Positions 52,061 to 63,992 of a DNA stretch of 64,000 nt are shown here, one piece after another (position 1 is the stretch's first letter; every line of letters begins with the position of its first letter). Location of the stretch: assembly GCA_944548615.1 (NCBI GenBank), contig OX155967.1:590201-654200 (forward strand), given 5' to 3'. The translations under genes and the position numbers were made by a program. This DNA is from Micropterix aruncella. Taxonomy: Eukaryota > Arthropoda > Insecta > Lepidoptera > Micropterigidae. Below the pieces are notes generated by a model. That model ran no database searches and had not been told where the DNA came from. It saw nothing but the letters and a program-made list of their open reading frames with translations.

Positions 52061-52231
52061 AGGTGCCTAAGCACATAACAATGAGTCTTGCCACAGGGCA
52101 CAAAGCCCTGTGACGCCATTCCAGAAAGCCGGGCCAATGGGCCCGGCTCACGTGAAACCCCACGAAAAGGCAAAATGCCTAGTGGAAGATGTCACGGGCC
52201 TCTAGCAAGGCCCGTCGACAGATATTTGATT
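48291..52231 (+). mobile_element. GC-rich Jockey-clade retrotransposon nested in the TTAA element
   Basis: Two overlapping frames (ORF1, ORF2) are followed by a 300-bp 3' UTR that contains an internal run of about 34 A (52025-52058), a structured GC-rich stretch (GCCGGGCCAATGGGCCCGGC), and a terminal GATATTTGATTTGATT. It is truncated at the 5' end inside ORF1. Its GC content contrasts sharply with its AT-rich host. Confidence 0.92.
49240..51925 (+). CDS. Jockey-clade ORF2 (endonuclease and reverse transcriptase)
   Basis: The frame is open from 48497, but conserved coding begins near 49240 with GRPLRIVHWNADGIKSKLPS. Endonuclease motifs: VLLVSETKLL, FAVYKPPS, IVAGDLNSKHPAWNS and LQSDHLPVLLELQ. 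Reverse transcriptase: KKAPGPDGISSGALK, NYRPISLLPTLAKVFERCVL, FLDVEKAFDRVWHEGL (motif A), AGVPQGSCLSPALYGVYTND (motif B), LALFADDAMYMA (catalytic DD), VKYLGVHIDRRLNFAHH and YVRTKLAYAAPAWYHL. All catalytic residues are present and no stop interrupts it, so the enzyme could be functional although the copy lacks its 5' end. No ATG lies in frame at the domain start; reinitiation from the ORF1 end (ATG at 49242, other frame) is possible. Confidence 0.94.
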
Positions 52232-52399
52232 TGATTCACATAGCACCATACACTATTCACATAGCACATAGCACTATTCACATAGCACATAGCAATACAC
52301 GTAACAGTATTCACATAGCACTATCATACACTATACACATATTATCATGCACTATTGATATTTTTTTATTGCTTATTTTGTGGAGATTTTTTTAAAACT

Positions 52400-54779
52400 C
52401 GGAATAATCTAAAACTCTTGGCTGGATGTTCTTAAATTGTGTCGGCGTATGCGGCGAATTATTTAGTGGTGCTAGCGGTGGTGATTGTGCTGATCGCATT
52501 GGTGATAGAAGTGGTAGCGGTGCCGCTGTTGGTATACTGAAACAGTTGCGTATCGGCATTCCACGCATATGCCTGGAGTCCAATATTTCTGAGAGAATAC
52601 TTTGCATATAAAAGTCGACATTTTTTTTTTCCATTTTTTCTGTCCAGATATCGTCCTCCCTTTCAATGTACTCTGTTTTCAAGTCTTGGCCTTGGCCACC
52701 CCATATTGCAAAAAGACATTTTTGTCTATTTGAGACTTGTATGTCATGAGACTTTTTTATCATATTTGTATATTTGAATTTTGTTTTCTTTAATCGCCTG
52801 TTCTATGCCTTTTTTAAATGCCATTACAGGACACTTAACCTCAACAATTGTATCCTCTCCGATAATTCCGTCCGGTGTTGCTCCAATAAATGCATACTTT
52901 CTGTCAACGAATAGCCCACAGGGTTCAATTATAATTTTTTCTTGCTGCTCTAACTGTTGCAGGGCTAATTTTTCGTTTTCTACACCGTGAGCAATAGATG
53001 CTACGTGCGAAATATTTTCAGAGTATAATACATTTTTTACTAGATTGCCACTACTCGTATTTTGGCGCTTTTTTATGATTTTCCGAAATTAGACGCAGTG
53101 ACCATATTTTTTCGTAGCTCCAACCATTCACTGCAGTCGCGTGAGTGGCAATCTAGTAAAATATTCATTATAGTTACTTCCATAGGACCTTGCACTCCAA
53201 CACCCGTCAGCTTATACATCAATTATCGGTATTCCATCTTTGACTCTTCCCTCAGCGATGGCAGCCTGGCGTTCACGCTCTGCAGCAGCATTCATTTCCT
53301 CTACAGCCGTCGTCTCCCACTCATCGAATACTTTATCTTGCGTTTTAGCAAAGAACCTTTCTGAAAATATAGGTGCATTCATAGATGACGATATCTCTTC
53401 AAATTGCGAATAGGCTATTCCTGAAGATACTATTCCTATTACAGCACCAACATTTGTCTCGACATTTTCAGTACATGCAGGATTGTCAGAGTTAATAAAA
53501 AAAACCAAGCCACACATGTCGCACTTAAATTTAAACTTTGATATTAATCCGATTCTCTTTTCTCCCACAAAACTCAGACATTGAATACCACAGTTAAAAA
53601 GACTGCTGTGTTTTGAAATATCTTTAAGCTTAGTAAAAAAGTACAATATATTTACGATTCCTCCTTCCGTCAACAGATGTGTAGTCATGTTCTTGTTCTG
53701 GTTCAATCCCGTAATATGTTTCACCAGCCGGATTTCTATAAAAAAGGATTTTCTGCTCGAGGAAATTATGAAAAAAAAACATAGAAAGACAAACTGACAG
53801 ATATGATAATTTAAAAATAACGTATACCACCATCCTGACGATAATAGTCAAGGAAAACATGTGCTAGGCAATTACAATAAACCATAGAATACAAGCAGCC
53901 GTCTTTTCGTCAGCCAGCCAAGCCATGATTCAAGTAAATATACGTAAATATATAAAAATATCCGCCAAGTACGGCACCACGTACGGTCTCAACAACTTGC
54001 CGGATTTCTGATTTGAAGTGGTGATCCAACTGGTTCCGATATTTTTGCGAAACAAAAATCACATCACATCACAATCATATTTGTCGTTATTTGCTCATAA
54101 ATACGCCATGGATTGACTAGGCACTTGTCTAGTATGTCCGGTAATACACATAATAGTTCATATCTTCGAAACTACTAAACCGATTTTGATGAATCTTACT
54201 AAATAGACTAAACATAATATGGTATCTCACAAAATGATTGATACTTACTCTCCGTGCACTAGTTCCGCTGAGGTACTCGGTTGGCCAATATCAGTATCAC
54301 TGACTTTGCGCTTCTTTGATCTAAGAGAAATATAAAATGGGTAAATGACAAAAATGCGGTATCATACAATAATTTATATGCAAGTTTTGCATTTACTAGC
54401 GCCAGTCAACCTTTAGTTCTCGGTGTAATGTAGACTATCTATAGCAAATTAAAGTGCAACTAGTCATTTTTTCAATTTAGTATATGCTGAGTAAATTCAC
54501 ATTGATTTTACAATACAATAATCAATAAAAATTGACTTCTTTATACCGTAAACTACACCACATAAATAACTTTAAACCTACCTTAGTACAGGCGAGGCCT
54601 AGTTAGGATGGCTTATTAACATAAATAATGTACTTATTGAAAATGTAATAAAGAATTTTGATTTCATATGATTATGATTTCATATCATGCTTTACTTACC
54701 CAAACGATCTATCATTTTTCTTAGGTCCATGTCGTTTTCTCACGAAGGATTTTTGACGTTTTTTAATTTTATTCCCCAT
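52400..54779 (-). pseudogene. Mutator-like transposase domain + YqaJ nuclease gene, multi-exon, broken
   Basis: Exon 1 (54700-54779): MGNKIKKRQKSFVRKRHGPK, basic, donor GTAAGT. Exon 2 (54249-54320): SKKRKVSDTDIGQPSTS after CTCTTAG, donor GTAAGT. Exon 3 begins at 53735 after TTTTATAG in matching phase with NPAGETYYGIEPEQEHDYTS. It continues with RIGLISKFKFKCDMCGLVFF, a region ending QFEEISSSMNAPIFSERFF, and DGIPIIDV, then a premature stop at 53212-53214, then ADGCW. The rest of the transposase core is deleted. The YqaJ-like part (52400-53150) has CSEWLELRKNMVTASNFGKI, EPCGLFVDRKYAFIGATPDG, IVEVKCPVMAFKKG and FYMQSILSEILDSRHMRGMP. In YqaJ/lambda-exonuclease folds, GATPDG..(I)EVKCP holds the metal-binding residues. 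One base is gained near 53660 and other breaks follow. Confidence 0.82.
53021..53177. repeat. inverted repeat inside the YqaJ region
   Basis: GTATAATACATTTTTTACTAGATTGCC at 53022-53049 (27 bases, given only as position and key run ACTAGATTGCC) pairs with 53147-53177. The second arm appears to be a mis-oriented copy of the first and sits at the deletion junction. Confidence 0.75.
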
Positions 54780-55270
54780 TATTTATTCTGATACAGCGTC
54801 ACTATTTACAATATATGCACTATTTAAAAGCCCAGGTGCACGTCAGCTTGCGATTTTATTTCCATTAAATACGCTGAATAGCGACCAGAATACGCTAATG
54901 CAGAGCGGCCGAGACGACCGTCCCATCCGAGCGTTGCTCGGTGTTTGAAGAGACGACGCGATGCGAGCACCTTATATAACGACAATTTTTGGTGTATTTC
55001 AAAATTTACAAACCAAATTAAAAAAGTGGCTTCAGATACGTTTAGAACTCCAGTCAGGCTATTTATTTCGTAAAAAAAAAAATGTTGTCGCCTTTAAAAA
55101 TTGGGAGAATTTCGATGTCAAAGTTTTTATAGAGGTATTATTTGTGCGTTTTTTTGTTGAAAAACTAGACTACTTTTCAAAATTCTTTTCATTTATAAGT
55201 CTTTTTAGTTTCTTTATCTATCTACAGTATTTTTTTCAGCGTTGTATTTTAACTTTGTCACGTCGCACTA
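54780..55270. other. 5' flank of the Mutator-like/YqaJ gene
   Basis: Probably holds the promoter. A GC-rich patch (GAGCGGCCGAGACGACCGTC) lies at 54905-54924. A 115-codon plus-strand frame at 54961-55308 is phenylalanine-rich and unrecognised, and runs into the terminal repeat, so I do not call it a gene. Confidence 0.35.
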
Positions 55271-55317
55271 GACGTTCAAAAATGGTACTATTTGGTGATT
55301 TGCGATAAGACCGCGCC
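55271..55317. repeat. right terminal inverted repeat of TTAA element
   Basis: Complement begins GGCGCGGTCTTATCGCAAAT, pairing with the left terminus. Confidence 0.88.
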
Positions 55318-55979
55318 TTAAACATTGTTTTTGCTTATAAAAATGGCAAAACCCTAACCTTTTGCTTATTTGATTCTGTCACCCAACTGGGACTAGCCCG
55401 TTCTAGGATGGACAGGACTCTAATTTTACAATAAATTATGTAGAAGTTTATTAAAATGCTCATAAACTAAATTGCTCTAAAATATGGTCCTCAAAAAAAA
55501 GAAACAATCAAATAGAGTGAGACAATCAGAATTGACATAAAACTAAAGTAAAGAGTAAGATAAATCTATAATAAAAAAAAGTCAATAAGTAATATTTAAT
55601 ATAATATGTTAAGAAATATAAAAATTAATATAAAATACCTAGTCAAAAAAAAAAAAGGTAGTACAATTCATTGTCAAAACAATATATATCACCAAAATGA
55701 ATTGGTAATTAGTTGAATGTTAAAATATAGTCAACATACATATATATATACTATTTAAAAATATATTAATAACTTGTGCACCTAACTTTTATTAAACTAT
55801 AATTTCTAACATTTGATGTATGGTTAGTCTGTCATGACTCGAGAACCATTCCTTTATTTTATTTTTGAATACCCTAAATGTCAAATTCATTTTTATTTCC
55901 ATATTGATCAGATTGTAAAATCTCGGCGTAATGAAAGAGTAATGTCTTTGCCCAAATGATGTTTTCATCCTAGGTATAA

Positions 55980-57200
55980 TTAGCCTTTTTTTAAAACTTG
56001 TCTTGTTGGTCTTCGGTTTTGAATTATTCCTAAATTTGAATTATTGTCCAAAAATAGCTTTAAAGAGGGAAGTTTTTGAAAAAAGTTGCCGACAATCAAG
56101 GACTTTAGCTTCCACATAAAGTTCGTTGCTGGGATGGCGATATGGTCTGCGGAGAATAATTTTGAGTATAAATTTCTGCGCAACTTGCAATGGCTCTAGC
56201 AGGGTTTTACCACATCCACCCCCATCCAATTATGCCGTAAGTAATAAGCGATTCACATAAAGCATGATAAACAGTTTTTAGCGTTTTGAAATCCAGAATA
56301 TTCCTCAGTTCTTTGAAAAGATATCCAAGAATTCGTACCTTTGTAGCCACGTAATGTATATGAGTGTCCCAACGTAGGAAGCAATCTAGAGTGATGCCTA
56401 GGTATTTCTAAGATATTTCTCTTTGCAGAGGCTGACAGTTGCAAGACTCTACGCGATCGTGTTTGTGTATTACAATAGTTTTATTTGCAGTGGGTTGACC
56501 CCTAATATTTATACCAAATGACATGTATTTGGTTTTGCCAGCGTTAACATAAAGTTTCCTGGCCAATTAAATGTGTTATCCCAGTTTGAACCCTTTAATA
56601 GTATAACAGTGTCATCGGCATATGTGATGATTTTACCTACTGGTAACTGGCATAGCTCGTTTATATAGACGAGGAATAAAATAGGTCCCAGAACACTGCC
56701 CTGTGGGACACCATACGTGAGATTCTGGCTTTCACTCTGGCGGCCCTGGATGGTGACACGTTGTACCCTGTTGGATAGATAACTATGAAACAATTTAAGA
56801 CTTGTATAGGTTGCACAATAATATATTATGTGGAACGGAGTCAAAAGCCTTTGCGAGATCAAGGAAAACTCCTAGACACTTATCTCCTTCATCAACCGTT
56901 TCTACAATAAATTCTGTTAAGGCAGTTATAGCGTCTGTTGTGCTTAGACCTTCCCTAAAGCCGAACTGATTGAGAGTATTTTATTTTCAGTTAAAAAATT
57001 ATAGTCTCGCCTTTGCAACTTTCTCGAAGATTTTGGAGATCGTGTTTAAAATATAGATAGGTCGATAATTATTGAGATCATGCTTATCTCCCTCTTTATG
57101 CATTGGAATTACTTTTGCAATTTTTAATTTGTCTGGAAAGATTCCGCTTCTAAAACTCACATTAATAATAAAAGCAATATTACACGCTTCTATAACTCAC
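55980..57200 (-). pseudogene. decayed Jockey-superfamily reverse transcriptase, segmental copy 2
   Basis: Near-identical to 39714-40930, with the same frame breaks plus a few of its own. One is a six-base-scale loss near 56545 that ends the YADD frame early. Catalytic IITYADDTVILLKG is present. A short extra stretch (57265-57335) absent from copy 1 lies just beyond its upstream end. Confidence 0.88.
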
Positions 57201-57339
57201 ATTAATAACAAAGGCTGGCTGAGATAGTTCCAGCTAGTTTAAATAAGCATGTCCCAACCCCGTCGTCCCCCCCGCTGACTAATTTTTAAGGTTGCCGATT
57301 ACTTTCTTAACTTCGTCTATATTTGTAGGCGTTAGGTAG

Positions 57340-57664
57340 GTACATGGACACAGGGGACGAGATAACCCATTTGTGTGAACGGGTGGTTACAATCCGCACA
57401 AAAAACCTTCGATTTGAGATGAACTGAATTTAGGTGTCTCGTTAAATCTCCTCGCAGTCCAAAGTGGCGATTACATTTCTTGCAAATAAAAGGCTTCAGC
57501 TTTCGGTGAATTGTATTAATATACCTGATTAGATGTCCTTTTTGCGTGGACGCATGGTTACATTCCGCACAAGTACATGTTGTTTTCAGGTGAACTGAGT
57601 TTATGTGACTCGTTAAACTTGCTTTATATCTATAATGGCGATTGCATTTTTTACAAAGGAACAG
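57340..57664 (-). pseudogene. C2H2 zinc-finger array fragment, segmental copy 2
   Basis: Same three intact fingers and degraded fourth finger as 40988-41314, with a handful of substitutions. The frame remains open, and cysteine and histidine ligands are conserved between copies. Confidence 0.87.
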
Positions 57665-57972
57665 AACCGCAGTGGCGGGCAGAGAACCGACGCTCGTTAC
57701 CGGTCGCGGCTGTGTGCACGTCGGGTAGGTATTTGTTTACTCGGCTAGCGCTGTGATAAACGCCTGAAAAAAGAAATTTCTAAACGACTCGAAATTAAAA
57801 CCGCTCGTACTCACGAATCACTCTATGACTCCTCTCAAGATTAACGCTTCTCAGGTGCGAAGAGATTCCCTTTGATTTGGTTACACAGTTGATACAAATC
57901 TCTTCTGATACTCTTTCCTATAGCCAAAAGTTACGGAGCGTCAAATAGCACGTACACTATATATGCAATAGG

Positions 57973-59510
<1,538 letters not shown>

Positions 59511-60480
59511 TCTATTAGGAAGGTACAATAAATAATCTTCTAGAAAGGTACAATAAATAATTCTCACAATGTAGAGCTTCCAGCCAATAATTTTTTACAA
59601 AAAAAAGGAACAAAAATAGTAATTATCAATAACAATAAAAGATGCTTAAACTGTATAGGTACACCTGAAATATAAATGAAATATAAAATCAGTCAAATAC
59701 AAATAAAATAATCAATAAAATATAAAACACTAAAAATCTTATAAACTAATAACAATAAGGAAACAATATAAATAACCCTTTATTAGGGGTACTCAAAAAA
59801 ACTATTTTTTTTCGTTGACTGGTTTCGGGGATTGGTTGCGTTTTGCTTACTGCTCTTTGAATATGAATTTTGTGCTATTTCAGTGATTTTATTTGTTAGG
59901 AGTCTATTGTGATTTGTTAAATTAGAATTCTGTGCCCTGATTTACAATGGATCAATTTTTACCAACTGAAGAATTTAATAAAATATGGTGCTTTATCATT
60001 TTTTGAAAAAAAAGAGACTGCAAAAACTGCCACAAAAGACATTTGACAATCTACACCATGAACACTCTAATTCAAACCTAGGAATCATTTACCGGTCAGT
60101 AAATGTGAACGGAACGATCTCTCTAGGGAAGGGACCAATGCCAAAATCGTCGATGACTTTAAAAACAAACTGTGCTTTGTCAATTGTGGCTGTAAAAATC
60201 CGTATGACTTCAGGGTCCTCGTTTTTGACCAATCGCCCCAGTATGATTTCATTACGGATTTCGGCAACAAATCGACCAAAATCTCAAGGTAATTATTTGG
60301 TCTCATCCTGCGGAGGCTTATCGTCGTTTTCCGGAGGCAATCGATGGAATCGGAGGGGTTTCCTCCGATTCCATCGATGACGATTCCGTATGATCACCCG
60401 CTCGACCTGAGGCCCCTTTCGATGTGCTCGACGCATATTCGGCGTCTAAATGAACCCACTTTGGAGGCCTAGTCGAAGCA
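59511..60480. other. unresolved; no gene named
   Basis: AT-rich to 59940, then a stretch with several competing frames on both strands (59985-60380 plus, 60085-60306 minus). A 19-bp complementary pair GGAATCGGAGG/CCTCCGATTCC near 60350 forms a hairpin. None of the frames carries a motif that I can name. Confidence 0.35.
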
Positions 60481-60499
60481 AATTCATATTCGTCTGGCA

Positions 60500-60772
60500 G
60501 GGTAGGGCCTGGCAAGCCTGGCACCAATGCAGCGAATGCCCGGTGAATGTCTGGGGACGCGTTGTCCGCAACGTATAACCCGATCTATACAGTTATTCGA
60601 GCCTTCGAGACGACATTCTAACTACACGCGCAATTCAATGCTTAACCGATTGCCACGTACGTATAAAGAGAAATTCACAGGGCTTGACATTTATAGTAGA
60701 AACAAAATTAGCGTCAAATCGGCTGTACGAACCGCCCTTGAAGCTACAGCGACAACTGCCAGTAATTATTGA
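60500..60772 (+). pseudogene. possible C-terminal end of a non-LTR ORF2
   Basis: Frame RCPQRITRSIQLFEPSRRHS, YTRNSMLNRLPRTYKEKFTG then DIYSRNKISVKSAVRTALEA and stop. The pattern of R-T..N(S)M..R(L)PR.YN followed by a basic helix resembles the last 60 residues of LINE proteins. Weak evidence. Confidence 0.35.
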
Positions 60773-61539
60773 TTTGTAATATGTATGTAGAAATATAATA
60801 TAACTTATATATGTATTCCCATTTATTTATTTTGAATTTATGTTGTATAAGTATGATTTATATGTTTGCGGTTAACTGTACAACTTTGGCGGTCATTTGA
60901 AATTTTTTGGTTGGTGGGGGGTGAGTCCTTGCCGCGTGGACTTGGACGATGAGCTCTCCCGGCAAAGTTACATTTTCGGCAAAGTTACATTCGCCATCTA
61001 CAAATGCATCGGGAGGACTGTCGTTTATTTCCGCGCGATATAGATCCTTTTTCTCTCAACTAATAAATATTTACGGAGTATTCTGCAAAATAGAGTGGTG
61101 GACATGTTGAATAAATCACCATTTGTAGTGATTAGTGCAAGCTCTGTCAATAAATTTTAAAACAGACTTGTTTCGAACATAAAAACTTGCTATCAGATCT
61201 TTATTATATATTTACAAGATCTTTCTTAATATTTACAAGATCTGACCTGGACGTATCAGCAAAGATGCCTGTCCAAAATAAATAATAATAATAATTGTAT
61301 GAAAAAAGACTTTAGGTAAAGCTGTAGATATTATTCTCCTCTATTCAAAAAGTTTGCAGATATATACCCTTTTCTATATCTATGTGCTGGAGACTGTCTG
61401 CTGCGATTTTTATAAAGCGAAAGAAACAACGCTCAGAGACAGATGGTAGTTTTTTATAACACACTAGAAGCATCCATATTGTGAAAAATGCCAACTCAAT
61501 TATGTACCTCATCCCCAAATCATTCTACTATGTCACGCC
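60773..61539. other. no feature recognised
   Basis: AT-rich with no motif-bearing frame. Confidence 0.4.
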
Positions 61540-61830
61540 AGCTTTATTTTTGTCATTATTCAAAACCCACATCAGACCAATGTTATAGTTTGGATTACAG
61601 ATCTGGAATCCTTACTTTGTGAAAGATAAGGATCTCCTCGATAAAGTTCAGTGCAGTGCGACGAAGATGCCAATAGGTTTTAAAATTTTGGGATACTCAG
61701 AAAGACTCCGGAAATTGCAACTGCCCACTTAAGGACCGTCGGATCAGGGGCAACCACACCGAGACGTATAAAATCCTTAACGGATGCTAGAATTGCCCCG
61801 ACTTGTCTTCAATCTTCATGCGGCACCACA
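61540..61830 (+). pseudogene. CR1/RTE-like reverse-transcriptase C-terminal scrap
   Basis: Reads FKTHIRPML, QIWNPYFVKDKDLLDKVQCS, ATKMPIGFKILGYSERLRKL, then after a frame shift RRIRGNHTETYKILN. The run WNPY..KD...(L)(D)KVQ..ATK, Y.ERL..L and RR.RG...ETYKI is the thumb/C-terminal region of CR1-like enzymes. Stops and shifts show decay. Confidence 0.75.
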
Positions 61831-62189
61831 TGCCGATGACTTGACGTCACGTGCGTTCGTTCAAATGTTGAGACAAAGAGCTCCCGAAAAGTATTATTTT
61901 TTTCATGTAAAATGGGATTTCCATTAGCTAAACTAAGATAGAAGTGCGCGTAATTAGCCTTTGATCAAACTAAGGAAAGAATCTACATCTGAGACAGCAC
62001 GGTAAGTCTTTTATGAAGAATTGAAATTAAACTCTTTTAAATCTCAAAAAATTAATAAAATCGAAACAGTTGTCGAACTGAATCGAAGAATTACCTACCC
62101 ACGAAAGTCGTCTCCATCAGTTAACCACGGAAATAGTAATATTTATAAATAAACTATTTGTTAAAAAAAATGAGTCTACCTGGAATTAT
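61831..62189. other. no feature recognised
   Basis: Short AT-rich stretch between two retroelement fragments. Confidence 0.4.
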
Positions 62190-63250
62190 TTGAGTCTACC
62201 TGGTTCCGAAGTTATTTGACAGGACGAACACAACTAGTGAAAATAAATGACACAACAAGTAACTGGATGAGTATTGACTACGGTGTTCCTCAAGGTAGTA
62301 CATTAGGACCAATACTATTTCTGGTATATATAGACGATCTTTGCAGACAGGAGATACCAGGTGTTATTGCATCTTTTGCCGACGATACGGTGCTTTTATT
62401 TGAGAGTAACACCTGGGAGTCCGTATTTGAAAAGGCAACAAAAGGACTTAAACAGATAACTGCCTGGTTAAATGATCATCTACTGACACTTAACATAGAC
62501 AAGACGAAATACATCACCTTTAGCATAGATAGGCGAAACCAACCTGGAATAGATAAACACCTACTATTACACGACTGTGACGGAAGAAACTACATGTGCT
62601 TACCGCTGGAACGTACGTCATGTATCAAATATTTAGGTATCCTAATAGACGGGTTCTCGCGCTGGCACAATCAAGTTGACCAGACTGCGTCACGACTTAG
62701 AAAACTAATATATGTACGTATTCAAAAAAATTCGAAACGTGCTTAGTCCATCTATCCTAAAAACGACCTACTACGCACTCGCACAGTCATTGATTACATA
62801 CGGGCAGATAGGATGGGGTGGAGCGGCTAAATCAATTCTTGACCCGGTAATAAAAGCTCAAAAAGCCCTCATTAGGGTTAAATAATAAAAAACCGCTCCG
62901 TTTCCCATCCGATCAATTATTCATAGACTTTAACGTAATGGACATCCGACAGTTATACATACCTAAAAGCGGTTTTAATGTAATTTCAGAGGAATTACAG
63001 GACTGCGATATCTAAACTTCAGGACCATGGACATGAGACTAGACATCGATACCGACAACCTGAGGTAAAAATGAACACGACATATGGACAACGACATTAT
63101 ACTTTTCTAGCTCCGCGACTATACAATAAACTGAGAATGGACGTACCGACGACCGACTTACCATACCCTACTTTTCGAAGAGTGATTATAAATTGGCTGC
63201 TAAATAAATCTAGGAAAGACTGCGAGGCATTATTAAAATCTTTTGAATGA
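62190..63250 (+). pseudogene. family B reverse transcriptase, broken
   Basis: Part 1 to 62746: SIDYGVPQGSTLGPILFLVY (motif B), SFADDTVLLFESN (catalytic DD), TSCIKYLGILIDGFSRWHNQ. A frame shift at about 62720 (an A run) is followed by LKTTYYALAQSLITYGQIGW in another frame, then stops near 62882. The tail [20 protein letters not shown] and RVIINWLLNKSRKDCEALL ends naturally at 63250. Motif A is missing by truncation. Confidence 0.85.
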
Positions 63251-63350
63251 ACATATTTCTATTTATATATATTATGCATATTTACGGCTATATTGTATTG
63301 TATTGTAGTACATTCTTAATTAACTTCTATATTATATAATAAAATGGCAT
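62190..63350 (+). mobile_element. 5'-truncated family B Jockey-superfamily retrotransposon
   Basis: The reverse transcriptase starts mid-palm and continues, with breaks, to a natural stop at 63248-63250. A short AT-rich 3' UTR follows. A 13-bp direct repeat ATTTGAGTCTACC (62188-62200), matching AAATGAGTCTACC 20 bp earlier, sits at the 5' junction. Confidence 0.8.
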
Positions 63351-63640
63351 TGCAAATTGTCATTTTCTTTGATAAATAGTTATCAAGGCACTTTTGCATA
63401 TGTACATATATACTCGTATTATCATAATAATATTTTTTTAATTTTTTTTATTATCATATTATATGTATGTACTTAATTATAATAATTTTTATTTATATAT
63501 ACTTTTAATATAAATTCATGTAAAGTTTATGCGATTATCGCATCTGATCTATGTATGTATTATATTAGATGTGAGAATATTTATATTAGAATATTTGAGC
63601 TAAAATACCTTCCGTTTAATTTGGTCTCTTCAAATATTTT
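63351..63640. other. AT-rich intergenic sequence
   Basis: No gene or repeat boundary seen. Confidence 0.4.
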
Positions 63641-63992
63641 AAATTTTAGAATAAAGTAACTACCTCCATCCCTGTAATTACTAAATGTAAATACCATTGC
63701 AATATGAAGTTTAAAAAATTAATAAAATAAAATAAAAACCTAAGAGCGGATATATCATGCTTTTTCGGCAGGCAATATACGATTTCTGTTGGTACCACCT
63801 CGATACAGGTTATTCCTAGTGAGGTGGTAAACCACAAACTATCATGTCTGAATCTCTTTCCGAGTTAGGAAGTAAATTGGAAAACTGTTTTAAATTGGAA
63901 AATTGGAAAATTGGAAAAATATTAGGCAAAGAGAATGTTTTTGTAATTAAATGTATTTTTATGGACTTAAATAAATAAAATAAAATAAATTA
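63641..63992 (+). mobile_element. 3' end of a non-LTR element with (AATA)n tail
   Basis: TTGGTACCACCTCGATACAG and GAGGTGGTAAACCAC at 63789-63833 match, on the plus strand, the minus-strand ends at 32179-32230 and 44789-44840. The block finishes in AAATAAATAAAATAAAATAA, a typical tail. The window ends 10 bases later. Confidence 0.6.

Larger units (their letters stand above)
48190..52360. repeat. TTCACATAGCACTATT minisatellite split by a retrotransposon
   Basis: Degenerate units of CACTATTCACATAG flank the Jockey element on both sides (about 48190-48290 and 52232-52360). The element therefore sits inside a pre-existing tandem array. Confidence 0.88.
45290..55317 (-). mobile_element. 10-kb TTAA-flanked DNA transposon with Mutator-like/YqaJ gene
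   Basis: It has imperfect terminal inverted repeats of about 50 bp: GACGCGGCCTGACCGCAA at left against GGCGCGGTCTTATCGCAA (complement of the right end), both continuing to AAATAGTAC[A/C]ATTTTTG. It carries two minus-strand gene relics: a multi-exon Mutator-like-transposase/YqaJ gene (52400-54779) and a second gene (46024-47330). Without the nested Jockey element it is about 6.1 kb. TTAA targets are typical of piggyBac and Kolobok elements, but the proteins are not piggyBac. Assignment to a named superfamily is left open. Confidence 0.85.
45286..55321. repeat. TTAA target-site duplication
   Basis: TTAA at 45286-45289 and 55318-55321 brackets the element. Joining the flanks gives TTACTATTAAACATTG, which matches TTACTATAAAACATTG at 36512-36527 in the uninterrupted copy apart from one base. 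Confidence 0.92.

Noticed and set aside
57673..57700. A further hAT terminus suggested by CAGTGGCGGGC near the zinc-finger fragment.
   Set aside because: No matching inverted terminus or 8-bp duplication was found nearby.
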